This document shows, piece by piece, positions 9,201 through 15,625 of a DNA stretch of 24,553 bases. A program made the translations under genes and the position numbers. The stretch covers positions 1 through 24,553 of the forward strand of contig CAYZXA010000005.1 in NCBI GenBank assembly GCA_964482335.1, given 5' to 3'. Source of the stretch: CAYZXA01 sp964482335. Its GTDB lineage: Bacteria; Patescibacteriota; Minisyncoccia; Minisyncoccales; MHMH01. The notes beneath the pieces are model-generated. The model was not told the origin of the DNA, made no database searches, and saw nothing but the letters and a program-made list of their open reading frames with translations. Each line of letters begins with the position of its first letter. Position 1 is the first letter of the stretch.

Positions 9201-9601
9201 TTGTTAAAGAAATTCAAAGAATTTATGTTTCTCAGGGAGCAGTTATCCATGATAAGCATTTAGAAGTAATAACTCGCCAGATGTTTTCTCGAGTTAGAGT
9301 GAAGGACGGCGGAGGCAGTCAGTTTAACAATGGCGACGTTCTTGAATTTTCTAAAGTAGCTGAAGAAAACAAGCGGCTTAAAAAAGAGAAAAAGAAACCA
9401 ATAGTAACTTTGCCTGTTTTGCTTGGTATTTCTAAGGTGGCTTTAACTGCTGACAGCTTCCTTTCGGCTGCTTCCTTCCAGGAAACTTCTCGAGTCTTGA
9501 TTAAAGCAGCCATTGAAGGCAGAGAAGATCAGTTAAAGGGTTTGAAAGAGAACGTTATTATTGGCAAACTCATTCCAGCCGGCACCGGCTTTAAAAAGTA
9601 A
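6203..9601 (+). CDS. rpoC: DNA-directed RNA polymerase subunit beta', with an internal assembly gap
   Basis: Largest RNA polymerase subunit. The preferred start is ATG 6203 (MRVIDLESIRIKLASPDEI), 10 nt after rpoB, with no Shine-Dalgarno. The frame can be extended upstream into rpoB to 6167, but those residues are not conserved-looking. Landmarks include GEVTKPETINYRT, the catalytic NADFDGDQMAVH with three Asp chelating Mg, the trigger loop around LTMRTFHTGGVA, and the second zinc site with all four Cys (GEDCHDTEG, then MSCRSPSGVCQKCYG). A 100-N gap (6334-6433) falls after YRTQKSEKDG and resumes at EGVIYFASYIV. By comparison with E. coli RpoC about 80 residues belong there, including the first zinc finger, so the true gap should be nearer 240 nt; the frame is preserved across it only by chance. 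A Lys/Ser-rich stretch after the gap is encoded by a heptanucleotide repeat. Confidence 0.95.
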   Translation: MRVIDLESIRIKLASPDEILSWSHGEVTKPETINYRTQKSEKDXXXXXXXXXXXXXXXXXXXXXXXXXXXXXXXXXXEGVIYFASYIVTKVSDEARKKVLSEIEKEYKGKVKSQKSKVKKNDLKRARDRAREEVMSLKPLKILSELAYHNLSLKYGEVFEAGTGAETLRKIFHETNFKKVSQDLAKQAEESSPVLRRKTLRRLRIIKAMLKAGIRPEWMFLTVLPVLPPDLRPMVQLDGGRYASSDLNDLYRRVINRNNRLKYLLEIDAPEVIVRNEKRMLQEAVDALIDNGMRKGQLTTATTGGKRLLKSLADMLKGKQGRFRQNLLGKRVDYSGRSVIVVGPELRLHQCGLPKKMALELFKPFVIKKILERELAYNVRGASRLIDDETAEVWAILEEIVKDKLVLLNRAPTLHRLGVQAFQPVLIEGDALSLHPLACKAFNADFDGDQMAVHVPLSEEAQKEAREIMLSTLNLLKPATGTSIVSPVRDIVLGCYWVSKIKPEALGEGKIFGSKNEAILASDTGVIDLRAKIKVRIKDKLIETTVGRILFNNCLPKDYPFENTVMDSKKLEKLTSKVIELHSKETVEEALDKIKNLGFEYSTISGITWGMDDLVVPPEKEGLLGQAQKQIETIDSHYKKGLLSKEEKTAKAIEVWQKTKAEIEKLVTKTLPPLGPVIAIIESGARGTWSQVVQMTGMKGLVTNPAGEILELPVKGSFKEGFGVLEYFISTHGARKGTADTALRTSAAGYLTRRLVDVSHDVVVSGEDCHDTEGITIFKEDAKELGQNFLFKIVGRVSLENIKGICKKGDIIDWQKADAILDSDIEKIQVRSPMSCRSPSGVCQKCYGWDLGKNQLVRLGEAVGIIAAQAIGEPGTQLTMRTFHTGGVAEGGDITQGLPRVEEIFESRVPSGKATLSQVDGKIIEITQDRIIKIKPKIQDRQQKAKKKKSETVDYKIPGKRAIWVQAGQDVKRGQQLCEGNLDLKELFQTSGQEKTQHYVVKEIQRIYVSQGAVIHDKHLEVITRQMFSRVRVKDGGGSQFNNGDVLEFSKVAEENKRLKKEKKKPIVTLPVLLGISKVALTADSFLSAASFQETSRVLIKAAIEGREDQLKGLKENVIIGKLIPAGTGFKK
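6334..6433. other. Assembly gap of 100 N inside rpoC
   Basis: Exactly 100 undetermined bases, which is the usual placeholder for a gap of unknown size. Conserved RpoC residues on each side imply about 240 nt of missing coding sequence if no extra element is present. Confidence 0.95.
6533..6560 (+). repeat. Tandem heptanucleotide repeat (GTCAAAA x4) within rpoC
   Basis: Four perfect copies of GTCAAAA lie end to end at 6533-6539, 6540-6546, 6547-6553 and 6554-6560. Three units equal 21 nt, so the translation cycles through a seven-residue Lys/Ser/Val/Gln pattern (KVKSQKS). It lies in a variable linker of RpoC about 100 bp after the N-gap. Gain or loss of a single unit would shift the frame. 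Confidence 0.9.
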
Positions 9602-9603
9602 TA

Positions 9604-9703
9604 NNNNNNNNNNNNNNNNNNNNNNNNNNNNNNNNNNNNNNNNNNNNNNNNNNNNNNNNNNNNNNNNNNNNNNNNNNNNNNNNNNNNNNNNNNNNNNNNN
9701 NNN
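9604..9703. other. Assembly gap of 100 N between rpoC and ftsK
   Basis: A second placeholder of exactly 100 N, two bases after the rpoC stop codon. It hides the true rpoC-ftsK spacing, any terminator or promoter there, and the start of ftsK. Gene content inside it is unknown. Confidence 0.95.
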
Positions 9704-9705
9704 GT

Positions 9706-11739
9706 TTTTCTTTGCCTTATGAAATCAAGCGAATAATCTGGATGGTTTTGATGTTTTTGATAGCTGTTTTAGTCGTGCTTTCTTTTTTTGATCTGGCAGG
9801 AACTGCCGGCCAGTATTTTGTAAAAGTATCTACATTTCTATTCGGCAAGGCAGTCTTTGTTTTGCCCTTAGTTTTAGTTCTGGGTGGGCTGGCTTTTTTA
9901 GGCCTGAAATACAAAAACAAGTGGCCAATTATCTTAGCTATGTTTCTTTTAGTCTTGGGCATTTCAGGGCTTTTTGAATGTTTTAATCACGATCTTAGAC
10001 AAGGTGGATGGGTTGGCTATTTGGCATCTTTTCCTTTTCTGAAAGCTTTTGGTTTGATTGCCACTCAAGTTATTTTCGGAGCCATTATTATCATTGGCGC
10101 TGTTATTCTTTGGCAGTTTCTCTATCGTCCTAAACCCAAAGAAAAGGAAGAGAAGCCAACTTTAATCAAGAGAATCTTTGCTCCGAAATTCAAGGTCAAA
10201 CCTATTGAAGAAGCACTGCCTGCTTTAATTGAGAGGAAAGAACAGGCCAAAGAAAAAGCCTCAGTGCTTGATTTGAAAACTAGGCCAGTTGGCTTAACCA
10301 AAGAAGATTATGCTTTTCCTCTCCTTGATTTGCTAGAGTCAGACAAGGGCGTACCCACAGTCGGTGATATTAGAATCAATTCAACTATTATTAAAAGAAC
10401 TCTGGAGAACTTTAATATTAATGTTGAGATGTCAGGCGTTAATACCGGACCGACGGTCACGCAGTACACATTAAAGCCAGCTGAAGGCGTTAAATTATCT
10501 AAAATTACTACTCTGAGCAATGATTTATCCTTAGCTCTGGCTGCACACCCGATCAGGATTGAAGCACCAATTCCTGGTCGGCCCTTAGTTGGCATAGAAG
10601 TGCCTAATAGGAGTCGTACTTTAGTCAGGCTTAGGAACTTGATTGAAAATCAGAATTTCCAGAACTCTGTTTCTAGCTTAACCATAGCTTTGGGCAGGGA
10701 TGTGGCTGGCAATCCAATTTTTGCTGACCTGGGTCGTATGCCTCATCTTTTAGTAGCTGGTTCAACCGGCACTGGTAAAACTATTTGCTTAAATAGCATT
10801 ATTCTAAGTCTGCTTTATCAAAATTCTCCAGATATTTTAAAATTAATTCTTATTGACCCAAAAAGAGTGGAGTTCCCTGTGTACAATGACCTGCCTCATC
10901 TTTTGACGCCGGTTATCTTTGATGCCCAGAAGTCAGTCAATGCTTTGAAGTGGCTGATTTCAGAAATGGAAAGAAGATTTGATATTTTATCTCAAGAGCA
11001 TGCTAGAGATATTTTAAGCTATAATGAAAAAATGCTGAAACAGGGTCAAGAGCCCATTCCTTATATTATTTTAATTGTTGACGAGTTGGCTGATTTGATG
11101 GCTGCCAGAGGCAGAGAGATTGAGGCTGGTATTGTCAGATTGGCTCAGATGGCCAGAGCTGTGGGCATTCATTTAATTGTGGCAACCCAGAGGCCTTCGG
11201 TCGAGGTTATTACTGGTTTGATTAAAGCTAACATTACTTCCCGGATTACTTTCCAGGTAGCATCTCAGGTAGACTCAAGAACTGTTTTAGATACAGCTGG
11301 TGCAGAAAAACTTTTGGGTTTGGGTGATATGCTTTTCGTTTCAGCTGAAATCAGCAAACCAAAAAGAATTCAGGCTGCTTTTGCTTCAGACAAAGAAGTG
11401 AAAAAGGTAGTTAAATATATTAAAGACCAGAGTAAAACAGAAGAATTACCCAAAGAATTGACTCAAGAACTTGAAAAGACGCTAGAGGAGAAAGGCGAAC
11501 TTGAATTTTTAGCTGGTGAAGACGATCCTTTGTACGAAGAAGCAAAGAAACTAGTTGTTGAAACGAAAAAAGCTTCAGCTTCCTTGTTGCAAAGAAGATT
11601 GAGAGTTGGTTACGCCAGAGCTGCTCGGTTGATAGATATTTTAGAAAGCAGGGGAGTGGTTGGTCCGGGCGAGGGAGCTAAACCCCGGGAGGTTTACATT
11701 AAAACAGAGGAAGAGGATGAAGGTTGGAAAAAAGTATAA
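9706..11739 (+). CDS. ftsK: DNA translocase FtsK/SpoIIIE, 5' end in gap
   Basis: Septal DNA pump that clears and sorts chromosome ends at division. The frame is already open where sequence resumes after the N-gap, so the first few codons are missing. The TTG at 9712 is a possible but not convincing start. Numbering from 9712, residues about 8-138 hold about four transmembrane helices, followed by a charged linker. The motor domain follows with Walker A GSTGTGKT (350-357) and Walker B LIVDELAD (Asp457, Glu458). The C-terminal winged-helix gamma domain (about 610-672, SASLLQRRLRVGYARAARL) reads polar DNA motifs. The long low-complexity linker of E. coli FtsK is absent, giving the compact SpoIIIE-like length. 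recA follows 40 nt downstream. Confidence 0.93.
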   Translation, partial: FSLPYEIKRIIWMVLMFLIAVLVVLSFFDLAGTAGQYFVKVSTFLFGKAVFVLPLVLVLGGLAFLGLKYKNKWPIILAMFLLVLGISGLFECFNHDLRQGGWVGYLASFPFLKAFGLIATQVIFGAIIIIGAVILWQFLYRPKPKEKEEKPTLIKRIFAPKFKVKPIEEALPALIERKEQAKEKASVLDLKTRPVGLTKEDYAFPLLDLLESDKGVPTVGDIRINSTIIKRTLENFNINVEMSGVNTGPTVTQYTLKPAEGVKLSKITTLSNDLSLALAAHPIRIEAPIPGRPLVGIEVPNRSRTLVRLRNLIENQNFQNSVSSLTIALGRDVAGNPIFADLGRMPHLLVAGSTGTGKTICLNSIILSLLYQNSPDILKLILIDPKRVEFPVYNDLPHLLTPVIFDAQKSVNALKWLISEMERRFDILSQEHARDILSYNEKMLKQGQEPIPYIILIVDELADLMAARGREIEAGIVRLAQMARAVGIHLIVATQRPSVEVITGLIKANITSRITFQVASQVDSRTVLDTAGAEKLLGLGDMLFVSAEISKPKRIQAAFASDKEVKKVVKYIKDQSKTEELPKELTQELEKTLEEKGELEFLAGEDDPLYEEAKKLVVETKKASASLLQRRLRVGYARAARLIDILESRGVVGPGEGAKPREVYIKTEEEDEGWKKV

Positions 11740-11779
11740 GAACCTTGAAACGAGTTATAAACTATGATATTTTAAATAA

Positions 11780-13852
11780 ATGATCAAAAAGAAGCAACCA
11801 AAAACTGAAGAAGAAGATTTGCAAGAAGCAATAGATGAAATTAAACAGCGTTTTGGCGAAGGCGCTATTATGAAGCTGAGTGATGTCAGGGCGGTTGATA
11901 TTGACGTTATTCCGACTGGCTCCATTTCGCTTGATTTAGCTTTAGGAGTTGGCGGTGTGCCTCGCGGCAGAGTTATTGAGATTTTCGGCGCCGAAGCTAC
12001 AGGAAAAACTACACTGGCGTTACATGTTTTAGCTGAAGCCCAGAAAAAAGGAGGCGTTGGAGCATTTGTTGATGCTGAACATGCTCTAGACCCTGACTAT
12101 GCTAAAAGGATTGGTGTTAATGTTGACGACCTTTTGATATCTCAGCCAGATTCTGGCGAACAAGCTTTACAAATTGTTGAAGCTTTAATGAGGTCAGGCA
12201 AAGTTGATGTGATTGTTATTGATTCAGTGGCTGCTTTAACCCCCAAAGCTGAGATTGCTGGAGAAATCGGCGATCAACATATTGGCTTGCAAGCCAGGTT
12301 GATGTCAGCTACTTTGAGAAGGTTAGCTAGTGTTGTTGCTAAAACAAAAACCTCAGTTATTTTCCTTAACCAAACCAGAATGAAAATCGGAGTAATGTGG
12401 GGCTGTTTAAATTATAAATCAAAAATTAATTTATCCGATGGAACAACAGAGTGGATTGGAAAGATAGTAAATCAGCGGAAGCCAGTAAGTGTTCTTTCGT
12501 ACGATTGGAGAAAGGGGAAAATTATACCACGAAAGATTATTCAGTGGTATAGAAATGGTCCTACCGATAAATTTTTACAAATTACTGCTTATAAACCTTA
12601 TGATAATGGTGCTACGCATTTCGCTTGTACGTTAAACCATCCGATTCTTACACCGACCGGTTGGCGGAAAGCTGAAGACCTTTTAATTAATGACTTAATT
12701 CTTGTTGCTGCACCATTTAGGTTAAGCCCCTTTCAGTTAGAAATTATAAGGGGGAATCTTCTTGGTGATGGAAGCTTAAGTAAAAGCAAAAAGAATAAAA
12801 ATTCACTTGGAATAAAGTTTCGTTTAAGCCACGGCTTAAAACAAAAAAGATACTTGGAGTGGGAACTTAGTTTATTAAAAAATATTCCTCATACTATTTG
12901 GGCCGATAAAAAAAGTATTAGATTCGACTTAACGCCCCTTCCAGAGCTTTTCCAATTTAGGAAAGAAATATATCGAAGAAAATATAAGTTTTTTTCAGCC
13001 GACTATTTAGCTAATCTTACTCCACTATCATTGGCAATTTGGTATATGGATGATGCTCATCTTGATATTAGAGATTTAGCTCAAACCAAGGGACGCATTC
13101 AAATTTGTGTTAAAAAAATACATCCCGAAAGTCGGAATCAGCTTCAAAACCTTCTTGAAAGCCGTTATGACATTAAAACAAAAATAGGATTTCAAGGCAC
13201 AAGGCCGGTATTAACCTTTGATCAGAAAAATACTGATAAATTCTTAAACTTAATTAAACATTTTATTCATCCTTCAATGGATTATAAGCTTTTACCTAAA
13301 TATCGCGGTAAGTTTTCTATTAAGCCAACGTTTTCTGAAATTATTTGGAAACCTATAAGCGTTCCTATTATTAATATTAAATCCAAACCGCGAACTCGAA
13401 GTATGATGCGTTTTGATATTGGTGTTCAAAATACCCACAACTTTTTAGTTAATGGAGCCATTGTTCACAACAGTCCTATTACAACTCCCGGAGGCTTGGC
13501 TCTAAAATTCTATGCTTCTGTTCGAATTGAACTAAAACGAATTGCCCAGATTAAACAAGGAGAACAGATTACCGGTTCCAGGATTAAAGCTAAAATTGTT
13601 AAGAATAAAGTGGCAGCTCCTTTTAAGATTGCGGAATTTGATATTTTTTATAATGAAGGCATCTCTTATTTTGGTGATATTGTTAGTACTGGTATTAAAG
13701 CTGGTATAATAAAAAAAGCCGGCAGTTGGCTTCAGTATGAAAACGTTAAGTTAGGACAAGGCGTTGAAGGAGCCAAGAAATACCTTAGAGAAAATCCAGC
13801 AGTTGCTAAGAAGATTAGGACAGCAATCCCAGCTGCCTTGCTCTCTTTATAG
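11780..13852 (+). CDS. recA: Recombinase RecA interrupted by an intein
   Basis: A 690-residue precursor of the strand-exchange recombinase. The RecA parts are residues 1-208 and 565-690 (334 residues together, normal length). They include Walker A GAEATGKT (70-77), Walker B DVIVID (143-148) and the loop L2 junction MKIGVMWG/SPITTPGGLALKFYAS. Residues 209-564 are an in-frame intein that must excise for activity. The C-terminus ends IPAALLSL, without the acidic tail of E. coli RecA. The start ATG 11780 fits the family N-terminus; the leader TTTTAAATAA has no Shine-Dalgarno and I see no strong promoter in the 40-bp gap after ftsK, so cotranscription is likely. The last 38 bp overlap the end of convergent rpsR, and a strong terminator follows at 13869-13902. 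No LexA-type operator was recognised. Confidence 0.97.
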   Translation: MIKKKQPKTEEEDLQEAIDEIKQRFGEGAIMKLSDVRAVDIDVIPTGSISLDLALGVGGVPRGRVIEIFGAEATGKTTLALHVLAEAQKKGGVGAFVDAEHALDPDYAKRIGVNVDDLLISQPDSGEQALQIVEALMRSGKVDVIVIDSVAALTPKAEIAGEIGDQHIGLQARLMSATLRRLASVVAKTKTSVIFLNQTRMKIGVMWGCLNYKSKINLSDGTTEWIGKIVNQRKPVSVLSYDWRKGKIIPRKIIQWYRNGPTDKFLQITAYKPYDNGATHFACTLNHPILTPTGWRKAEDLLINDLILVAAPFRLSPFQLEIIRGNLLGDGSLSKSKKNKNSLGIKFRLSHGLKQKRYLEWELSLLKNIPHTIWADKKSIRFDLTPLPELFQFRKEIYRRKYKFFSADYLANLTPLSLAIWYMDDAHLDIRDLAQTKGRIQICVKKIHPESRNQLQNLLESRYDIKTKIGFQGTRPVLTFDQKNTDKFLNLIKHFIHPSMDYKLLPKYRGKFSIKPTFSEIIWKPISVPIINIKSKPRTRSMMRFDIGVQNTHNFLVNGAIVHNSPITTPGGLALKFYASVRIELKRIAQIKQGEQITGSRIKAKIVKNKVAAPFKIAEFDIFYNEGISYFGDIVSTGIKAGIIKKAGSWLQYENVKLGQGVEGAKKYLRENPAVAKKIRTAIPAALLSL
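12404..13471 (+). mobile_element. LAGLIDADG homing-endonuclease intein in RecA loop L2
   Basis: A 356-residue intein (precursor residues 209-564) inserted between Gly208 and Ser565. Splicing motifs are complete: N-terminal Cys209 (CLNYKSKINL), block B TLNH with His287, block F RFDIGVQNTHNF, and the C-terminal VHN ending in Asn564 followed by the +1 nucleophile Ser565. The central region carries two LAGLIDADG motifs, IIRGNLLGDG (Asp330) and LAIWYMDDAH (Asp424/425). Both acidic residues are kept, so it may be an active nuclease. The site is in the DNA-binding L2 loop, as I recall the same general position as the M. leprae RecA intein and different from that of M. tuberculosis. Full length and intact motifs suggest recent or maintained mobility. 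Confidence 0.93.
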
Positions 13853-14000
13853 CTTGAGCTAATTTACGCTGGTGTTTAGAACAAACACCAGTTCTTTTTT
13901 TTGGCCTGATTTTTCCTAAACCCGAAATAAAACGCCGTAGCAGCTGCGTATCTTTAAAATCAAGCTCTTGGATGTTTTTTTGACAGAAATAGCAAGCCAT
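13815..14000 (-). CDS. rpsR: 30S ribosomal protein bS18
   Basis: Small-subunit protein of 61 residues that pairs with S6 on the 30S platform. Family motifs are clear: CYFCQKNI, FKDTQLLRRFIS, GKIRPKKRTGVCSKHQRKLAQAIKRAR. Cys3, Cys6, Cys40 and nearby His43 make a zinc-binding (C+) type. It is the last gene of ychF-rpsF-ssb-rpsR and starts 3 nt after ssb ends. The bL9 gene (rplI) that follows rpsR in many bacteria is absent; recA converges instead, which fits the reported loss of bL9 in CPR. Its codons 3' of KKR form the hairpin that acts as the recA terminator on the other strand, and its last 38 bp overlap recA. Confidence 0.96.
   Translation of the reverse strand: MACYFCQKNIQELDFKDTQLLRRFISGLGKIRPKKRTGVCSKHQRKLAQAIKRARQLGLLS
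13869..13902 (+). terminator. Rho-independent terminator of recA, embedded in rpsR
   Basis: CTGGTGTTT (13869-13877) pairs perfectly over 9 bp with AAACACCAG (13883-13891) around the loop AGAAC. It is followed by TTCTTTTTTTT (13892-13902). It lies 17 bp after the recA stop and reads only in the recA direction; on the opposite strand no U-run follows the stem. The same bases encode TGVCSKHQ, preceded by KKR, of S18 on the minus strand. Confidence 0.85.
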
Positions 14001-14003
14001 TTT

Positions 14004-14441
14004 CTACAAAGGGATATCTTTTATATCGATTTCATCTGTCTTTTCTTCCTCAATCACTGGAATATCTTCTTTTACCGGCGCACCTGTTTCGGAAGGTGTT
14101 GATGTCTTAGCGCCTCTTGGGCCAAGCTGCAGGGTTTGAGCAACAATTTCTGTTCTAAAGCGCTTATTACCACTTGAATCCTGCCAGGATCTTGTTCTCA
14201 ATCTGCCTTCAATCATGACTAAAGAGCCTTTGCTCAAGAACTGAGAAGCAATTTCAGCCAATCTTCCCCAGGCAACAATTGTATGGTATTCAGCCTCTTG
14301 TTGTTTTTGACCGCTTGTTTTATCAGACCAGACTCGATTGGTGGCCATACGAAAGTTGCAGACCGGTTGGCCAGAAGGGGTACTTCTTAATTCAGGGTCG
14401 CTCGTTAGGTTGCCAATGAGAATAACTTTATTTAGATTCAT
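14004..14441 (-). CDS. ssb: Single-stranded DNA-binding protein
   Basis: Protects single-stranded DNA in replication and repair. The 145 residues begin with an OB fold (MNLNKVILIGNLTSDPELRS, then WGRLAEIASQFLSKGSLVMIEGRL, about 1-110). A short linker and an acidic tail follow, ending DIDIKDIPL (as IDIKDIPL within the last nine residues). The family tail normally ends D-D-D-I-P-F and recruits partner proteins. Here the acidic run is kept, but the terminal aromatic residue is Leu. It sits between rpsF and rpsR, the classic arrangement, with 7 and 3 nt spacers, so it is cotranscribed with the ribosomal genes. No Shine-Dalgarno precedes the ATG. Confidence 0.96.
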   Translation of the reverse strand: MNLNKVILIGNLTSDPELRSTPSGQPVCNFRMATNRVWSDKTSGQKQQEAEYHTIVAWGRLAEIASQFLSKGSLVMIEGRLRTRSWQDSSGNKRFRTEIVAQTLQLGPRGAKTSTPSETGAPVKEDIPVIEEEKTDEIDIKDIPL

Positions 14442-14448
14442 ATTATGA

Positions 14449-14787
14449 CTATTCTTTTAAAATTTCATCAAGCTTTTTCTCAATTTCTTTTAGTTCGACC
14501 TTTGGTTTTTCTGCTTGAACTTTAGATTCTTTAGGCACTCTTTTGGGTTTGACAGGTTTGGCTTTCAGTCTCTCTGGTTTTTTAACTAAAAGCATGTATC
14601 TTTGAATCTGTGGGTCACCCTTAAGATTCTTTTCGAGTGGTTTGATTTGATCTGGTTCGGCCTGGAATTCTAAACTAATCAAAACTGAAGTCAATTGTTT
14701 TTTTATTGGCTCAGTTGGTAGGTAAGACATGAGTTTTTCTTCAGAAAAGTCAGAAGATATTATACAAGTAAGTTCGTAATTTTTCAT
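14449..14787 (-). CDS. rpsF: 30S ribosomal protein bS6, internally shortened
   Basis: Partner of S18 on the 30S platform, 112 residues. The N-terminal strand MKNYELTCIISSDFSEEKL and the later core PIKKQLTSVLISLEF...QIQRYMLLVKK (residues 27-70) match S6. In T. thermophilus S6 about 31 residues separate the equivalents of Leu19 and PIKK. Here there are seven, so about 24 residues (most of helix 1 and strand 2) are absent without loss of frame. Residues 71-112 are a Lys/Pro/Glu-rich tail ending in a helical ELKEIEKKLDEILKE, a style of extension seen in CPR S6. The ATG overlaps the stop of the ychF C-terminal frame by 4 nt, indicating translational coupling. Identity is secure from sequence and operon; the shortening may be real or an assembly error. 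Confidence 0.9.
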   Translation of the reverse strand: MKNYELTCIISSDFSEEKLMSYLPTEPIKKQLTSVLISLEFQAEPDQIKPLEKNLKGDPQIQRYMLLVKKPERLKAKPVKPKRVPKESKVQAEKPKVELKEIEKKLDEILKE

Positions 14788-15167
14788 ATTTTAAATTCAA
14801 TGACATCACCGTCCTGAACCACATATTCTTTACTTACAGTCTGAAGCCAGCCTTTTTCTCTTGCTTTGGACCAGGAACCAGCTTCTACCAGTTTCTGCCA
14901 GGGAACAACTTCAGCCCTAATAAATTCTTTGAAGTCGGAATGGACTATAAGGCCAGCTTGAGGAGCCTGAGAGCCCTTTTTTAAGGTCCAGGCTCTTGTT
15001 TCTTTGCCTCCGGTGATAGTATAGAAAGTAATTAAGCTGAGAGTATTGTAACAAGCTAAAATGAGTTGGTCAAGTTGAGATTTTAGGCCGAGCTCTTTTT
15101 TTTCAGCTTCAGAAAGTTCAGAGATTTCTTCTTCTATTTTCAAATTAATCTTTAATATTGTAGACAT
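14784..15167 (-). pseudogene. ychF: YchF (Obg-like ATPase) C-terminal part, out of frame with its N-terminal part
   Basis: This frame carries the second half of YchF: KIEEEISELSEAEKKELGL (end of the G domain), then the TGS-like domain (FYTITGGKETRAWTLKKGSQAPQAG, then VHSDFKEFIRAEV, YVVQDGDVIEFKI). The sequence from about residue 9 on matches the family well to its normal C-terminus. The ATG at 15167 is probably not a genuine start but lies inside the codons of the N-terminal fragment. The two frames overlap over 15145-15167 and differ by +1. About 25 residues that normally link the G4 motif to the SAKIE-like segment are missing at the junction. It ends overlapping rpsF by 4 nt. It may be translated separately, joined by frameshifting, or split only by an assembly error. 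Confidence 0.85.
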
Positions 15168-15600
15168 AAATAACAGGTTTTTTAGCTAAGAGGTTTTCTT
15201 TTTCTTTGCTTTCCAAGTCTTTCATTTCCAGTTCCTGTTGAATTGTTTTAATATCTTCTTCTGGATTAATATCATCGCCAAAAGATTTAACAACTTCTAT
15301 GATAGCGTCACAGTTTCTAATTTGAGCTAAAAATTGATTACCCAAGCCCTCTCCTTTATGAGCGCCTTTGACCAAGCCAGCGATGTCAACGAATTCAATA
15401 ATAGTTGGAGTAATCTTCTGGGGTTTTATAATTTGGGCAATCTTTTCTAATCTTTCATCGGGCACAGCGACCACGCCAACATTTGGCTTGATGGTTGTAA
15501 AAGGATAATCAGCAATATCAACCTGTTTTTTGGTTAAGGCCTTAAAAAGAGTGGACTTACCTACGTTAGGCAAACCAACAATACCAACTGAGAAAGACAT
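15145..15600 (-). pseudogene. ychF: YchF (Obg-like ATPase) N-terminal part
   Basis: P-loop ATPase associated with ribosomes. The 151-residue frame has the G1 loop GLPNVGKST (residues 9-17), switch region YPFTTIKPNVGVV, G3 as FVDIAGLVKGAHKGEGLGNQFL and the G4-like NIKD at its very end, then TAA. Between DIKTIQQELEMKDLES and LLAKKPVIYVYNIKD the usual helical coiled-coil arm (about 55-60 residues in E. coli and Bacillus homologues) is missing. The reading frame then stops, while the rest of the protein continues in the +1 frame. The first gene of the ychF-rpsF-ssb-rpsR operon, as in B. subtilis, it is transcribed from a compact divergent promoter with almost no leader. The ATP-binding half alone is unlikely to be fully functional. 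Confidence 0.88.
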
Positions 15601-15608
15601 ATATTTTA

Positions 15609-15618
15609 TGGTATAATA
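15609..15618. promoter_or_regulatory. Overlapping divergent promoter between ychF and the phosphohexomutase gene
   Basis: On the plus strand TGG-TATAAT (15609-15617) is an extended -10. On the minus strand TATTAT (15618-15613) overlaps it, because TATAATA is nearly symmetric. Predicted start points are near 15624 (+) and 15606 (-), only about 2 and 6 nt before the two start codons (15626 and 15600). Neither side has a good -35. The whole intergenic region is 25 bp. Confidence 0.6.
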
Positions 15619-15625
15619 AAATCAC

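Noticed and set aside
11740..11779. LexA/SOS operator or dedicated recA promoter
   Set aside because: No palindromic operator is seen, and TTGAAA with TATGAT has a 12-bp spacer, which is too short.
15145..15167. Programmed +1 frameshift joining the two ychF frames
   Set aside because: A shift at GAT-TAA would give a continuous chain, but about 25 conserved residues would still be missing and no stimulatory structure is evident. A deletion or assembly error explains more.
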